NCBI RefSeq assembly: GCF_038719015.1
Contig: NZ_CP152276.1
Location: 1,374,001-1,438,000, forward strand
DNA from: Nguyenibacter vanlangensis
GTDB lineage: Bacteria; Pseudomonadota; Alphaproteobacteria; Acetobacterales; Acetobacteraceae
Direction of reading: 5' to 3'
Length of the DNA: 64,000 nt
How positions within the stretch are numbered: position 1 is the first letter of the stretch; each line of letters starts with the position of its first letter. Positions 45,181-54,415 of this stretch are shown in pieces. The translations under genes and the position numbers were made by a program. Under the pieces are notes generated by a model that worked only from the letters and a program-made list of their open reading frames with translations, ran no database searches and was not told the origin of the DNA.

Positions 45181-47561
45181 CGATCGAGCCCGACCTTCTG
45201 GCGCAGGCGCTGCTGGGGATCGGCGCTGCCGGTCACATGCATGGGCGTCAGTTCGTCCGGCACGTTCGCGGCGTTGGGGTGGGTGTCGCGCAGGTCCTCC
45301 ATCAGGCTGACCGCGTCGCGCTGGTCATGGATGACGTGCGGGGTGATCAGGATCAGCAATTCGGTGCGCTGGCGGCTGTTGTTCTGGGTCCCGGCCAGAA
45401 AGCCCAGGACCGGGATGTTCTTCAACCAGGGAATGCCGCTGTTGGCGCGGCTGGAATTCTCGGTGATCAGCCCGGCCAGGCCGACGGTCTGCCCGTCCTG
45501 CACGACGACCCGCGAACTGACCGACCGGTCGTTGAAGGTGGGATTGGCATTGCTGCTGGTCGTGGCCTGCACGGGCGAGGTGTTGCTGACCGAGCTGACT
45601 TCCTGCGCGATGTCCAGCGTGACCAGCCCGTCCTGGCTGACATGCGGCGTGACCTCCATAATCACGCCGGTCGGCTGGTAGGTGAACTGGTTGTAGATCG
45701 AGGTCCCGATGGTGCTGGATTGCGAGCCGATCTGCACCGGCACCAATTGCCCGACCTGCAGCCGTGCCGCGCGATTGTCCTGGACCATCAATTGCGGCGA
45801 GGACAGGACATGCACGGTGGTGACGTTCTGCAGCGCGTCGATCGCGAACGGCGCGCCGCCGCCGCTGGCCCCGCCGATGATGAAGCCCGGCAAGGTGTGG
45901 CTGAAGGCCGCCGTCGCCAGCGTGCCGGTGGTGATCGTCTGGCTGTTGTTGCTGAGCACGCCGTTGATGCCGCCGGACTTGAAGAAAAACTGCGTGCCGT
46001 ATTGCAGCGCGTCGTTCAACTGGACTTCGGCGACCACGGCGTCGATCCGGACCTGCAGCGGCATGACGTCGATCCGCCGCAGCATCTGTTCGACATTGTC
46101 GCTTTCCTGGTCGGTCGCATAGACCAGCACGGCGTTGTGCTGGGCGTTGGAGAGGATCCGCATGCCCTGGGCATGGGATTCGCCGCCCGCCGAACTGTCC
46201 AGACCGCCCAGCAGGGGATTGTTGAGGGACGCCGCCTGCTGGCTCGCCCCACCCTGGCCCACACCGCCTTGGCCCACGCCACCTTGGGCCATGCCGGTAT
46301 TGCCGCCCAATCCGCCGGCCATGCCCGTATTGCCCCCCAGGCCGCCGCCCCCGAGGCCACCGCCCGCGCCGCCCGTGGCGCCGCCCAGATTGCCCATGGC
46401 ACTGGCCATCCCGCCGGTAAAGCCGGCCTGGCCCAGTTGCGACGCGGCACCCGGCGCCCCCCCGGGCGGCAGCGCCGTCACATTGTCCGGGGTGAAGGCC
46501 TGCTGCAGCGTGTAGGTGACGTCGTTCACGCTGGAATTCTGCACGTAGAAGATATGCCATGACCGGATCGTGGCGCGGCGGTTGCGTTCGATCAGCGCGA
46601 AAAGGCGCCGCGCATCGTCGACATAGCGTGTGTTGCGCGCAACGATCAGCACCGCGTTGACGCGGCTGAGCGGCAGGACCTGCACGATCTGCGCCAGCGC
46701 GCCGCCGCTGCCGTGCAGCGCGGTCTGCAAGGCTGTCGCCATGTCCTTGGCATTTCCGGATTCGACCGGAAGCAGGGCATAGGACTGGCTGCTGAGCCAA
46801 TCCACGTCGAAGGCGCGAATCACCTCGACCAGCGCGTTGCGCGCCGCGGGATCGCCGCTGACGATCACCGCGTTGGCGCTGTCGACCGGCGTCACGCGCG
46901 CGCCGTTCTGCACGAAGGGTTGCAGCGCGCGGGCCAGGTTGGCGGCCCCGGCATAGCGCAGCGGAACCATGATATTGCCGCCCAGCGACGGGTTTTCGGT
47001 CATTCCGGCGGCACCGGACTGGGCCCCGGATTGGGGATTTCCGGCCTCGGCCTGGCTGGGGACGATGCGGTACAGCCCGTCGCTGTGCAGCAGCACGGCG
47101 TGGACCTGGGCCAGGATGATCTGCAAGGCCGGCAGCACCTGCGCCGCCGTCAGCGGCGAGGACGTATGCAGCGTCACCTGCCCGCGCACCGCCGGGTCGA
47201 TCGAATAATTCACGTGCAGGATGTCCGTCAGGACCTGCGAGACGGCGTCGCGGACGTCGGTATCGGCGAAATTCAGCGAGATTCCGCCCACACCGCCCGC
47301 GATGCCCGAGGACGGAAGCGCGGGGACGGCATTGCGGCCATAGCTGTACTGCACCCGCCCGAGCTGATCGCCTGCCCCGATCCGCCCCTCGGCCGTATCG
47401 GGTGCCGGGCCGGAAAGCGGCAGCGCGCCCGACAGGGGCCTGACCCGTGCCGGTCCGCTGCTGCACCCCGCCACGGACAGGCAGAGGGCCAGGCCCGTCC
47501 AGACGGGGTGCGTGCGGCGGATCGTCGTCATGCCGTCGAGAGAACGGATCAGAATATTCAT
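45177..47561 (-). CDS. gspD: type II secretion secretin GspD (LsdD)
   Basis: 794 aa from ATG 47561, which overlaps the preceding stop (ATGA); ATG 47531 is an alternative. Lipobox VAGC puts an acylated Cys at residue 33. N0-N3 domains (ISLNFADTDVRDAVSQVLTDIL, MVPLRYAGAANLARALQPFV, SRVNAVLIVARNTRYVDDARRLF) are followed by the secretin core (VHVLSSPQLMVQDNRAARLQVGQLVPV, GLAGLITENSSRANSGIPWLKNIPVLGFL, RTELLILITPHV). A Gly-rich repetitive insert (encoded around 46250-46400, GGLGGNTGMAGGLGGNTGMA and GGVGQGGVGQGG) lies within the N3 region. It forms the outer-membrane gate for levansucrase export. Confidence 0.92.
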   Translation of the reverse strand: MNILIRSLDGMTTIRRTHPVWTGLALCLSVAGCSSGPARVRPLSGALPLSGPAPDTAEGRIGAGDQLGRVQYSYGRNAVPALPSSGIAGGVGGISLNFADTDVRDAVSQVLTDILHVNYSIDPAVRGQVTLHTSSPLTAAQVLPALQIILAQVHAVLLHSDGLYRIVPSQAEAGNPQSGAQSGAAGMTENPSLGGNIMVPLRYAGAANLARALQPFVQNGARVTPVDSANAVIVSGDPAARNALVEVIRAFDVDWLSSQSYALLPVESGNAKDMATALQTALHGSGGALAQIVQVLPLSRVNAVLIVARNTRYVDDARRLFALIERNRRATIRSWHIFYVQNSSVNDVTYTLQQAFTPDNVTALPPGGAPGAASQLGQAGFTGGMASAMGNLGGATGGAGGGLGGGGLGGNTGMAGGLGGNTGMAQGGVGQGGVGQGGASQQAASLNNPLLGGLDSSAGGESHAQGMRILSNAQHNAVLVYATDQESDNVEQMLRRIDVMPLQVRIDAVVAEVQLNDALQYGTQFFFKSGGINGVLSNNSQTITTGTLATAAFSHTLPGFIIGGASGGGAPFAIDALQNVTTVHVLSSPQLMVQDNRAARLQVGQLVPVQIGSQSSTIGTSIYNQFTYQPTGVIMEVTPHVSQDGLVTLDIAQEVSSVSNTSPVQATTSSNANPTFNDRSVSSRVVVQDGQTVGLAGLITENSSRANSGIPWLKNIPVLGFLAGTQNNSRQRTELLILITPHVIHDQRDAVSLMEDLRDTHPNAANVPDELTPMHVTGSADPQQRLRQKVGLDR

Positions 47562-48091
47562 TGCATATGGCCTGGAAGCTGGTCGTCTGTCTGGTTGTCG
47601 GGCTGGCTGGCGGGCGACGCGCCGGAGGATGGGCCTGCTGGCCGGAGGTCGGCGCCGCGGTCTCGGTCGGGGCGCAGGGATTGCTCGCCCCCGGCACCCC
47701 GCACGCGCACCGCGCCGCCTTCGATCGCGACGACCCGCCATGGGCCGACCGTCGCGCCGATATCGGCCACCTGGCCGCGATCCTGCCCGGGAATCATGAA
47801 GATGGCATGACGCCGTCCGCCGCTGACGACGATGCCCGCCAGGCGCGGCGTGCCGGCGGCCGCGCCTTGTGCCGTGGCCGGACGCCGCGAGGGGCTGAAC
47901 AGCGGGCGGGCCAGGACGGTCTGCCGCCACGCATCGATCCGGGCGGCATCCGGCAGGCCCTGCCCGCCGGGCGCGGGCGGGGATTGGGCGCGGGCCGGCG
48001 CCGAAGCGGCGCAGAGCATCATCGCAGCCAGCCGGAAGGCGCCGGTCCGCCACGGGGCCCGGCGGGCGGAGGGATATCCGGTACGGGTCAT
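47558..48091 (-). CDS. type II secretion GspC/GspN-like periplasmic protein
   Basis: 177 aa from ATG 48091, overlapping the gspM stop. An N-terminal hydrophobic stretch (FRLAAMMLCAASAPARAQ) could be a signal peptide or anchor. The middle has PLFSPSRRP followed by PRLAGIVVSGGRRHAIFMIPG and GPWRVVAIEGGAVRVRG, the homology-region fold of GspC that contacts the secretin N0 domain. There is no PDZ or coiled-coil end; the C-terminus is Asp/Gln-rich and low in complexity. In G. diazotrophicus a gene in this position belongs to the lsd secretion set. Whether to name it GspC or GspN is unsettled. Confidence 0.7.
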   Translation of the reverse strand: MTRTGYPSARRAPWRTGAFRLAAMMLCAASAPARAQSPPAPGGQGLPDAARIDAWRQTVLARPLFSPSRRPATAQGAAAGTPRLAGIVVSGGRRHAIFMIPGQDRGQVADIGATVGPWRVVAIEGGAVRVRGAGGEQSLRPDRDRGADLRPAGPSSGASPASQPDNQTDDQLPGHMQ

Positions 48092-48696
48092 GGCGTTTCC
48101 TGCGGCGGCGTGCCGTCGGCGCGGCGAAAGGCGTAGACCACCATGTCGCATTCCATCGTCGCGGACGATGCGCCGTCATCCTCGGACTTGCGCAGATGCA
48201 GCCCGTCGATGACGATCGCCGGGGTGGCGTGTTCCAGCCTGGCGATGAACTGGACCAGGGTCGCGAACGGCGCGCTGACATCGACATGCAGGCCGATCCG
48301 CCGATAGCGGCCGGCCGCCGCCGCGGACACGTTTTCGGCGCTGGCGATATTGGCCCCCATCGCCGTGGCGGTCTGCTGCAGCATGTCCTGCAGGTTGGCG
48401 CTGGCGACGGCGTCGGTGGCGCCGCCGATCAACTGCGACGGTCCGGGAGACGCGGCGGCGGCGGCGCGCCGCAGGGCCGGCAGGGACGCGGCCAGGCGGT
48501 CCATGCGGCTGACGGTGGCGCGCTGGAGGTCCAGCGCCTGGGCACGGACGGCGTACCAGTCCCAGAGCGGGCCCAGCACCAGCAGCCAGGCCAGCATCAG
48601 CCCGATCGCCAGCATGCCCAGGGCGAGCAGCCGTCCCTCTCGCCCCTCGGGCAGGGTGCGCACCATTGTCCGCAGTGATTTCATCCTCTGGTCCAT
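48088..48696 (-). CDS. gspM: type II secretion GspM-like assembly-platform protein
   Basis: 202 aa from ATG 48696 (GAGG upstream); a TTG start at 48765 is possible. One membrane span (LLALGMLAIGLMLAWLLVLGPLW) follows a short cytoplasmic segment, then a coiled-coil (RAQALDLQRATVSRMDRLAASLPALRRAAA) and a ferredoxin-like periplasmic domain (IGLHVDVSAPFATLVQFIARLEHATPAIVIDGLHL). This is the GspM/PilO-like layout that pairs with GspL. Its stop overlaps the next gene's ATG by four bases. Confidence 0.82.
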   Translation of the reverse strand: MDQRMKSLRTMVRTLPEGREGRLLALGMLAIGLMLAWLLVLGPLWDWYAVRAQALDLQRATVSRMDRLAASLPALRRAAAAASPGPSQLIGGATDAVASANLQDMLQQTATAMGANIASAENVSAAAAGRYRRIGLHVDVSAPFATLVQFIARLEHATPAIVIDGLHLRKSEDDGASSATMECDMVVYAFRRADGTPPQETP

Positions 48697-48778
48697 GATC
48701 TGCGTGACCTCGCATCCCGCCTCCGAAATCCACAGGACGAATTCCGGATGGCAATGGGACACCAAGCCATTGATTTAA

Positions 48779-49870
48779 CTACCGCCCGACATCGGCGCGA
48801 ATCGAAAACAGACTGGCATTCTGTCCCGACACGCGCGTCACCGGGGCGACGAAGGACGGATTGCGGAAGGCCGGGTCCCTGCTGAGCGCCTGGATCAGCC
48901 CGGTGGCCTCGGAGGACTGGCCGCTGATGATCAACTGGCCCTGGCGCAGGATCAGGTCGGTCAGGAAACTGTCGTCGGGCAGGACCTGCGTCGTGACCGC
49001 CAGGACCGCCAGCGGATCGCCCCATTGCCGGCGCGCCCCGGCGATGACGGTCACGCCCGCCTGGCGGTCTTCGACCTGCCGGCGCAGCAGGGCCGCCTGC
49101 TGGGCCGCGGGGCGCAGCGCCGCGATCCGTGCCGACAGCGCCGTCCGTTCGGCGGACTGGCGCCAGAACAGCGCCGCCACCAGCAGGGCCGGCAGAAGGG
49201 CGATGCCGGCGGCCGCGGCGACCCTGGCGTCCTTCAGTCCCGACGCGCGCCGGGCCTTCAGCGGAATCCGCACCGCGCGGGCCGCGTCTTCCAGCCGGTC
49301 GGGCTGGAGCCCGATCCGTTCGAGCATCTGCACGGCCGGGGCGACGGATGCCCGGGGCACGACCGACAGCATGATCCGCAACTGGTTCAGTTCGGGATCG
49401 CGACGGATGATGTCGTGGCTGTAGAGGATCGCGCCAGCGGGAAAAGGCGTCAGCCGGTCCATTTCATAGGCCAGCACGCTGTCCAGGCCGGATTCGGTCG
49501 CCGCGGGCAGGGTCACCTCGCGCTGCATCACCATGCCGGGGGGCAGTCGCAGGACCGTTTCGGCCGGCCGGTCCCGCCCTGCCAGGGCGGCCAGGGCCGC
49601 CCGGCAGGCGGCGCGCGCGTCGGCATCGCCGGTGTCGTCGGTGCCGTCGATGTCGCCGGTGTCGCCGGCATCGGACGGACCGTATGCGCCCAGCGGCGCG
49701 AGGCCGCCATTGCGGTCCAGGAACAGGGCCAGCGACGCGCCGTCCCAGGCCGCGACCAGGACCGGCCGCGACGACAGCCGCGCCAGGCGGGCCCGGCCCG
49801 GGACCAGGTCGCGGACCTGTCTCCACCACCAGGCGAACATGTCCCTGGCGACCGTTCCGCTTGCGGTCAT
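48779..49870 (-). CDS. gspL: type II secretion GspL-like protein
   Basis: 363 aa. Cytoplasmic actin-like part (VLVAAWDGASLALFLDRNGG ... TVLRLPPGMVMQREVTLPAATESGLDSVLAYEMDRLTPFPA), then a membrane span (AAAAGIALLPALLVAALFW) and a periplasmic PilN-like part (AALRPAAQQAALLRRQVEDR, LPDDSFLTDLILRQGQLIISGQSSEATGLIQAL). It recruits the ATPase GspE to the inner-membrane platform with GspM. A short acidic, Gly/Asp/Thr-rich insert (GDTGDIDGTDDTGDAD) encoded by GTC/GGT repeats near 49613-49681 looks like a slippage-derived expansion. Confidence 0.85.
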   Translation of the reverse strand: MTASGTVARDMFAWWWRQVRDLVPGRARLARLSSRPVLVAAWDGASLALFLDRNGGLAPLGAYGPSDAGDTGDIDGTDDTGDADARAACRAALAALAGRDRPAETVLRLPPGMVMQREVTLPAATESGLDSVLAYEMDRLTPFPAGAILYSHDIIRRDPELNQLRIMLSVVPRASVAPAVQMLERIGLQPDRLEDAARAVRIPLKARRASGLKDARVAAAAGIALLPALLVAALFWRQSAERTALSARIAALRPAAQQAALLRRQVEDRQAGVTVIAGARRQWGDPLAVLAVTTQVLPDDSFLTDLILRQGQLIISGQSSEATGLIQALSRDPAFRNPSFVAPVTRVSGQNASLFSIRADVGR

Positions 49871-49910
49871 CGGAGACGAATGCCGGGATGCGGCGGCATG
49901 GCGGGGGCGT

Positions 49911-50516
49911 CTATTGCGGCATCGGATCCAGCATCGGCGCGGCGACGATGTCCGGCCAATGACGGCGATCGCCGTCGGGAAAGCGGATGTGAATGCGCAC
50001 CAATGCCGGCAGGCCGTTGCCGTACCATGTCTTTTCCCAGTTCCCGTTCGAAAGATAGTCGCAGTCTATGTCGGCAATGCCCGTCAGCAGAACCCGCTGC
50101 TGCTGCTGGGGCGTCGCGGATTCGATCACGTGGCGGTAGGGCTGCCATATAAACATCAGACGGTGCCGGCCATCGACCGACAAACGGATATCCGCCTGCA
50201 TGTCCTGGCTGCCGTCCAGGGCCATCGGCAGCGTGCCGCGCAGCACCAGCCCATGGGGCCGGCCGACGAAAAGCGGCCCCTGCCGCCCGGCGCCGGGGTC
50301 GGCGTGCGCGACCAGGCCGCGCAGCAGGTGATCGACCGCGCCCAGTTCGGCCTGCGCCGCCAGCATGCCGCGCTGGCGGTCGAAGATCATCGTCGCGGCC
50401 TGGAACGCCCGCTGCAGCACCAGCAGCACCAGCGAGAACACGACCAGCGCGATCAGGATTTCCACCAGGGTGAAGCCGGCGGGGCCCTTGAAACGGTCTT
50501 TCACGGTCCGGGTCAT
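49911..50516 (-). CDS. gspJ: type II secretion minor pseudopilin GspJ
   Basis: 201 aa. Prepilin cleavage motif GPAG/FTLVEILIALVVFSLVLLVLQRAFQA with Glu at mature position 5, then a globular GspJ-like domain (MLAAQAELGAVDHLLRGLVAHADPGA ...). With GspI, GspK and GspH it caps the pseudopilus. It overlaps gspI by 4 bases. Confidence 0.85.
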   Translation of the reverse strand: MTRTVKDRFKGPAGFTLVEILIALVVFSLVLLVLQRAFQAATMIFDRQRGMLAAQAELGAVDHLLRGLVAHADPGAGRQGPLFVGRPHGLVLRGTLPMALDGSQDMQADIRLSVDGRHRLMFIWQPYRHVIESATPQQQQRVLLTGIADIDCDYLSNGNWEKTWYGNGLPALVRIHIRFPDGDRRHWPDIVAAPMLDPMPQ

Positions 50517-50932
50517 GGTCCGGGCGCCCGTATGCCCAGCCGACGGGTGCGCAGCATCACCGACCGCTGCCCCGATTCGGTCGCCGGATCGGACCAGGAT
50601 TCGGTGACCTGCACCTGGTACAGCACCAGGCCGGGCGCGGCGGAGGAGGACGTTGCCTGTTCGGGCGCGATCCGGACATGCCAGTGAAAATCGCTGCCGT
50701 CATCGCCGTCCTGTTCCAGCGGACCGATCTGCATGCCGTGGCCGACCGCCGCCAGGTGGGACTGGGCGCGGGAGACCGCCTCTTGCATACGGTTGGACAA
50801 TTGTGTGGCCGCGATGCCGTCCAGCATCCCCCGATAGGCGACGCCGAGGGCCAGCATCGCGATGACGAAGGCGACCAGGACCTCGATCAAGGTGAAACCG
50901 TCCTGCCGGCCGGTGGGGCCCGTCGCGGTCAT
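50513..50932 (-). CDS. gspI: type II secretion minor pseudopilin GspI
   Basis: 139 aa. Cleavage motif RQDG/FTLIEVLVAFVIAMLALGVAYRG, then a short globular part (RMQEAVSRAQSHLAAVG) typical of GspI. It overlaps both neighbours by 4 bases (ATGA junctions), showing translational coupling. Confidence 0.85.
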   Translation of the reverse strand: MTATGPTGRQDGFTLIEVLVAFVIAMLALGVAYRGMLDGIAATQLSNRMQEAVSRAQSHLAAVGHGMQIGPLEQDGDDGSDFHWHVRIAPEQATSSSAAPGLVLYQVQVTESWSDPATESGQRSVMLRTRRLGIRAPGP

Positions 50933-51381
50933 GGCCCCTCGACCGCGATGGCGCCGGTCAGCCAGTTCAGCCGCAGCGTGACCAGCCGCCCCCGTTCGAC
51001 CAGCGCGGCCCCCCCGCCCGCGGCGCTGCCGTCGGGGTAGAAGACGAAGCGCCCCGCCCCCGGCCCGGTCGCGATCCCCACCCCGGTCGGCAGGGCATGG
51101 CGTGCCCCGTGCCAGAGCCCGTAATCCAGGCGGGCCGGGTCGATGGTGAAGACCAGCACGGTGCCCGAGCGTATCGCCTGCAACCGGGTCTGGCGCATGG
51201 AGGCCGCGACCTGCTGCCCTGCCCCGCGCAGGTCCAGCGTGACCGAGCGGAACGGCCCGCGCGCGACCACGATCGCCCCGATCAGCCCGAGAATCAGGAC
51301 GACCACGAGCATCTCGATCAGGGTGAAGCCGTGCTGAACGCCCTTTCGGGCGCGGCTGTCGGGTGCCGGGCTATTTCGCAA
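50929..51381 (-). CDS. gspH: type II secretion minor pseudopilin GspH
   Basis: 150 aa. Cleavage motif VQHG/FTLIEMLVVVLILGLIGAIVVA followed by a GspH-like domain (LRGAGQQVAASMRQTRLQAIRSGTVLVFTID, RFVFYPDGSAAGG). It joins GspI, GspJ and GspK at the pseudopilus. Its start overlaps the end of gspF by 11 bases. Confidence 0.85.
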   Translation of the reverse strand: MRNSPAPDSRARKGVQHGFTLIEMLVVVLILGLIGAIVVARGPFRSVTLDLRGAGQQVAASMRQTRLQAIRSGTVLVFTIDPARLDYGLWHGARHALPTGVGIATGPGAGRFVFYPDGSAAGGGAALVERGRLVTLRLNWLTGAIAVEGP

Positions 51382-52618
51382 GGTCGTTCAGGCTCAGCAT
51401 GGCCAGCAGCAGGGAGGACACGATCCCGGCCACCAGCAGCCCCATGACGATGGTGATCGCGGGCACCAGCAGTGCCACCAGGCGCTGGGTGGCGACGCGT
51501 ACCTGTTCCTCATGGATATCGGCGGCGCGCAGGGCCATCGGCCCGAGCTGCGCCGTTTCCTCGCCCAGGCGCAGCAGATGCACCATGCGCCGCGGAAAGA
51601 CCGACGCGCCGTCCAGCGCGGCGGCCAGCCCGCGCCCCGACTTGGCGCTTTGCGTCGCCGCGTCGATCGCCGCGATCGCGGCCCGGTTGGCGATCGCCCC
51701 GCGCACGATCGCCAGCGATGCCAGGATCGGCACGCCGTTTTCCAGCAGAGTGCCCAGGATGCGGGCGAAGCGGGCGGCCAGGATTTCGCCGGCCAGCCCG
51801 CCCGCGACCGGCAGCGCCAGCAGCCAGCGATCCGCCCGCAGCCTGACGGACGGCCGGCGCAGCATGACCCGGCCCAGCGCGACCAACGCCAGCAGGACCG
51901 GCGGAACGGCAGGCCCGTAGCGGCCGAGCCAGTCGCCGGCCTGGATCATCAGTTGCGTCGAAGCCGGCAGGGTGGCCCCGTTCTGCGCGAAGAGGGGCGT
52001 GAATTGCGGCAGCACCTGGGTCAGCAGCAGATAGATCGATCCGGTCGCGGCCAGGGTCAGGATGGCGGGATAGATCATCGCCGATTGCACGGTCGCGGCC
52101 AGGGCGCGTTCCCGCTCCAGCAGCAGCGCCAGCCGTTCCATGGTCGGCGCCAGGTCGCCGCTGGCTTCGGCCGCGCGGACCATGCCGATATACAGGCGCG
52201 GAAAGCTGCCGGGATAGCGCCCCATCGCCACATGCAGCGCCCGGCCGTCGCGCACCATCGTGCGCACGCCGTCCAGCACGGCGCGCACCCGCGCCCGCGG
52301 CATGGTCTCCACCAGGAAGCGCAGGGCCCGGTCGATATCCTGCCCCGCGCCCAGCATGACCGCCAGTTCGCGCGTGATCGCCGCAAGTTCGGGGCGGCGC
52401 AGGTCCTTGCGCCGCAGCGCGCCGGCCCCGATCGCCCCCAGGATGGTGGTAGTCCCCAGGCCGGCCGACAGGGCGAAGCGCGCCGGCGCGCCGACCCGCA
52501 TCGGAATATGGCCCTGGCGGCGCAGGGTGGCCAGGACCGCGTCCTCGGTCTCGGCCTCCAGCGTGCCGCGGACCAGGGCACCCTGCGCATCGACGGCGGT
52601 ATAGCTGAATTCAGCCAT
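51371..52618 (-). CDS. gspF: type II secretion inner-membrane platform protein GspF
   Basis: 415 aa with the duplicated T2SSF domain: LAAITRELAVMLGAGQDIDRALRFL and, in the second half, FARILGTLLENGVPILASLAIV. Three membrane spans follow the usual pattern (about 175-195, 220-240, 380-405). The start MAEFSYTAVDAQGALVRGTLEAE is canonical. It lies 15 bases after gspE. Confidence 0.92.
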   Translation of the reverse strand: MAEFSYTAVDAQGALVRGTLEAETEDAVLATLRRQGHIPMRVGAPARFALSAGLGTTTILGAIGAGALRRKDLRRPELAAITRELAVMLGAGQDIDRALRFLVETMPRARVRAVLDGVRTMVRDGRALHVAMGRYPGSFPRLYIGMVRAAEASGDLAPTMERLALLLERERALAATVQSAMIYPAILTLAATGSIYLLLTQVLPQFTPLFAQNGATLPASTQLMIQAGDWLGRYGPAVPPVLLALVALGRVMLRRPSVRLRADRWLLALPVAGGLAGEILAARFARILGTLLENGVPILASLAIVRGAIANRAAIAAIDAATQSAKSGRGLAAALDGASVFPRRMVHLLRLGEETAQLGPMALRAADIHEEQVRVATQRLVALLVPAITIVMGLLVAGIVSSLLLAMLSLNDLAK

Positions 52619-52633
52619 GCGGCCGCGCCCCCA

Positions 52634-54391
52634 TCAGGCGCCCGCCCGGACGCTGCGCGTCACTTCCTCGATCGTCGTCTCGCCCCGCAGGGCGGCGACC
52701 AGGCCGGCGGTGAACATCGGGACCATGCCGGCCTCGACCGCCGCCCGTTCGATCGCCAGATGGTCGCTGCGCGCGAAGATCAACTGTTCGATCGCCTCGT
52801 CCGGTTCCAGCAATTCGGCGATCGCCTGGCGGCCGCTATAGCCGGTATGGCGGCACCTGGCGCAGCCCACGGCATGGAACAGGGTGACGGGGGCGTCCTG
52901 GTCCGGCGCGCCCTGGATCACCCTGTCCTGGGTCAGCGCGTTTTGGGCCAGCGTGTGCAGGTCGAAGCGCTCCACCAGTTCGCGGGGCGGGGTATAGGGC
53001 GTCTTGCACGCATCGCACAGCCGCCGGACCAGCCGCTGCGCCAGCACGCCGCGCAGCACCGCCGTCAGCAGATAGTCCTCGACCCCCATGTCGCGCAGGC
53101 GGATGATCGCGGCCGACGCCGAGTTGGTATGCAGGGTGGACAGGACCAGATGCCCGGTCAGCGCGGCCTGCACGGCGATCTGCGCGGTTTCGATATCGCG
53201 GATTTCGCCCACCATGATCACGTCGGGGTCCTGGCGCAGGATCGAGCGCAGCAAGGTGGCGAAGGTCAGCCCGATCTGCGGCTTGACCTGCACCTGGTTG
53301 ATGCCGGCCAACTGGTATTCGATCGGGTCCTCGATCGTCACGACCTTGCGCGTGACGCCGTTCAGGTCCGACAGGCCGGTATAGAGCGTCGTCGTCTTGC
53401 CCGAACCGGTCGGACCGGTCACCAGGACGATTCCGTTGGGCTGCGCCAGCAGGGTGCGCATGCGCGCGACGATATCGGCCGGCAGGCCCAGCGTGGCGTA
53501 GTCGAAGCGGACGCTGGACCGGTCCAGCACGCGCAGCACCACCGTTTCGCCGTACAGCGACGGGATGGTGGAGACGCGGAAATCGATTTCATGCCCGCGC
53601 ACCGCCAGCTTGATCCGCCCGTCCTGCGGCAGGCGGCGTTCGGCGATGTCCAACCGGGCCATGATCTTGATGCGCGAGATGATCGCCGGGATCAACTGGG
53701 CCGGCGGGTTGTCGACCTCGTGCAGCACGCCGTCATAGCGATAACGCACGCGCAGCCGGTCCTCGAACGGCTCGATATGAATGTCCGAGGCCTGGGTTTC
53801 CACCGCGCGGCTGACGATCTGGTTGACCAGGCGGATCACCGGCGCCTCGGACGCCAGGTCCTTCAGCCGCTCGGCATCGTCTTCCAGCGGGGCGTCGTGA
53901 TCCTCGGGCACGACCGTGTCGTCCTCGGCGCGGGGATAGAGCCGATCGAGCGCGGCCTCGAGTTCGATCGGCACGCCGACCAGGCAGGCCACGCGCAGGC
54001 CGGTGGCGGCCGCGACCGAAGCCGGCGTGAATCCATCCAGCGGATCGTGCAGCGCCAGCGACAGCACGCCGTCCCGCACCGCCAGAGGCACCGCATGGAC
54101 GTCGCGCAGGAATCGCGCGCCCAGCCTGTCCGCCAGCACCGGTTCCTCGGGGTAGCGTTCGGGCGGCACCAAAGGAATGCCCAGCAATTCCGCGTAGCTC
54201 TGCGCCATTTCCCGTTCGGACACCAGGCCCAGTTGCAGCAGGATCCGGTCCAGCCGCCCGCCGCCCTGTTCGGCGGCGCGGCGCGCGCGCTCGATCGCGC
54301 GCGGATCGCAGCGGCCGCGTTCGACCAGCAACCCGGCCAGCGCCTCGACCGGCGCGGCGTCGGCGCCGTATGTCACGACGTTACTGTCCAT
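52634..54391 (-). CDS. gspE: type II secretion ATPase GspE
   Basis: 585 aa. N-terminal MshEN-type domain, then the ATPase core with Walker A GPTGSGKTTT (about 324-333), Asp box (TIEDPIEYQLAGINQVQV), Walker B (ILRQDPDVIMVGEIRD) and His box (GHLVLSTLHTNSA). A zinc-binding Cys pair set is present as CDACKTPY and CARCRHTGYSG. It powers pseudopilus assembly from the cytoplasm. Start at 54391 is supported by the short gap (24 bases) to gspO. Confidence 0.93.
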   Translation of the reverse strand: MDSNVVTYGADAAPVEALAGLLVERGRCDPRAIERARRAAEQGGGRLDRILLQLGLVSEREMAQSYAELLGIPLVPPERYPEEPVLADRLGARFLRDVHAVPLAVRDGVLSLALHDPLDGFTPASVAAATGLRVACLVGVPIELEAALDRLYPRAEDDTVVPEDHDAPLEDDAERLKDLASEAPVIRLVNQIVSRAVETQASDIHIEPFEDRLRVRYRYDGVLHEVDNPPAQLIPAIISRIKIMARLDIAERRLPQDGRIKLAVRGHEIDFRVSTIPSLYGETVVLRVLDRSSVRFDYATLGLPADIVARMRTLLAQPNGIVLVTGPTGSGKTTTLYTGLSDLNGVTRKVVTIEDPIEYQLAGINQVQVKPQIGLTFATLLRSILRQDPDVIMVGEIRDIETAQIAVQAALTGHLVLSTLHTNSASAAIIRLRDMGVEDYLLTAVLRGVLAQRLVRRLCDACKTPYTPPRELVERFDLHTLAQNALTQDRVIQGAPDQDAPVTLFHAVGCARCRHTGYSGRQAIAELLEPDEAIEQLIFARSDHLAIERAAVEAGMVPMFTAGLVAALRGETTIEEVTRSVRAGA

Positions 54392-54415
54392 GGATGTCCC
54401 AACCGTCCTTCGCGC

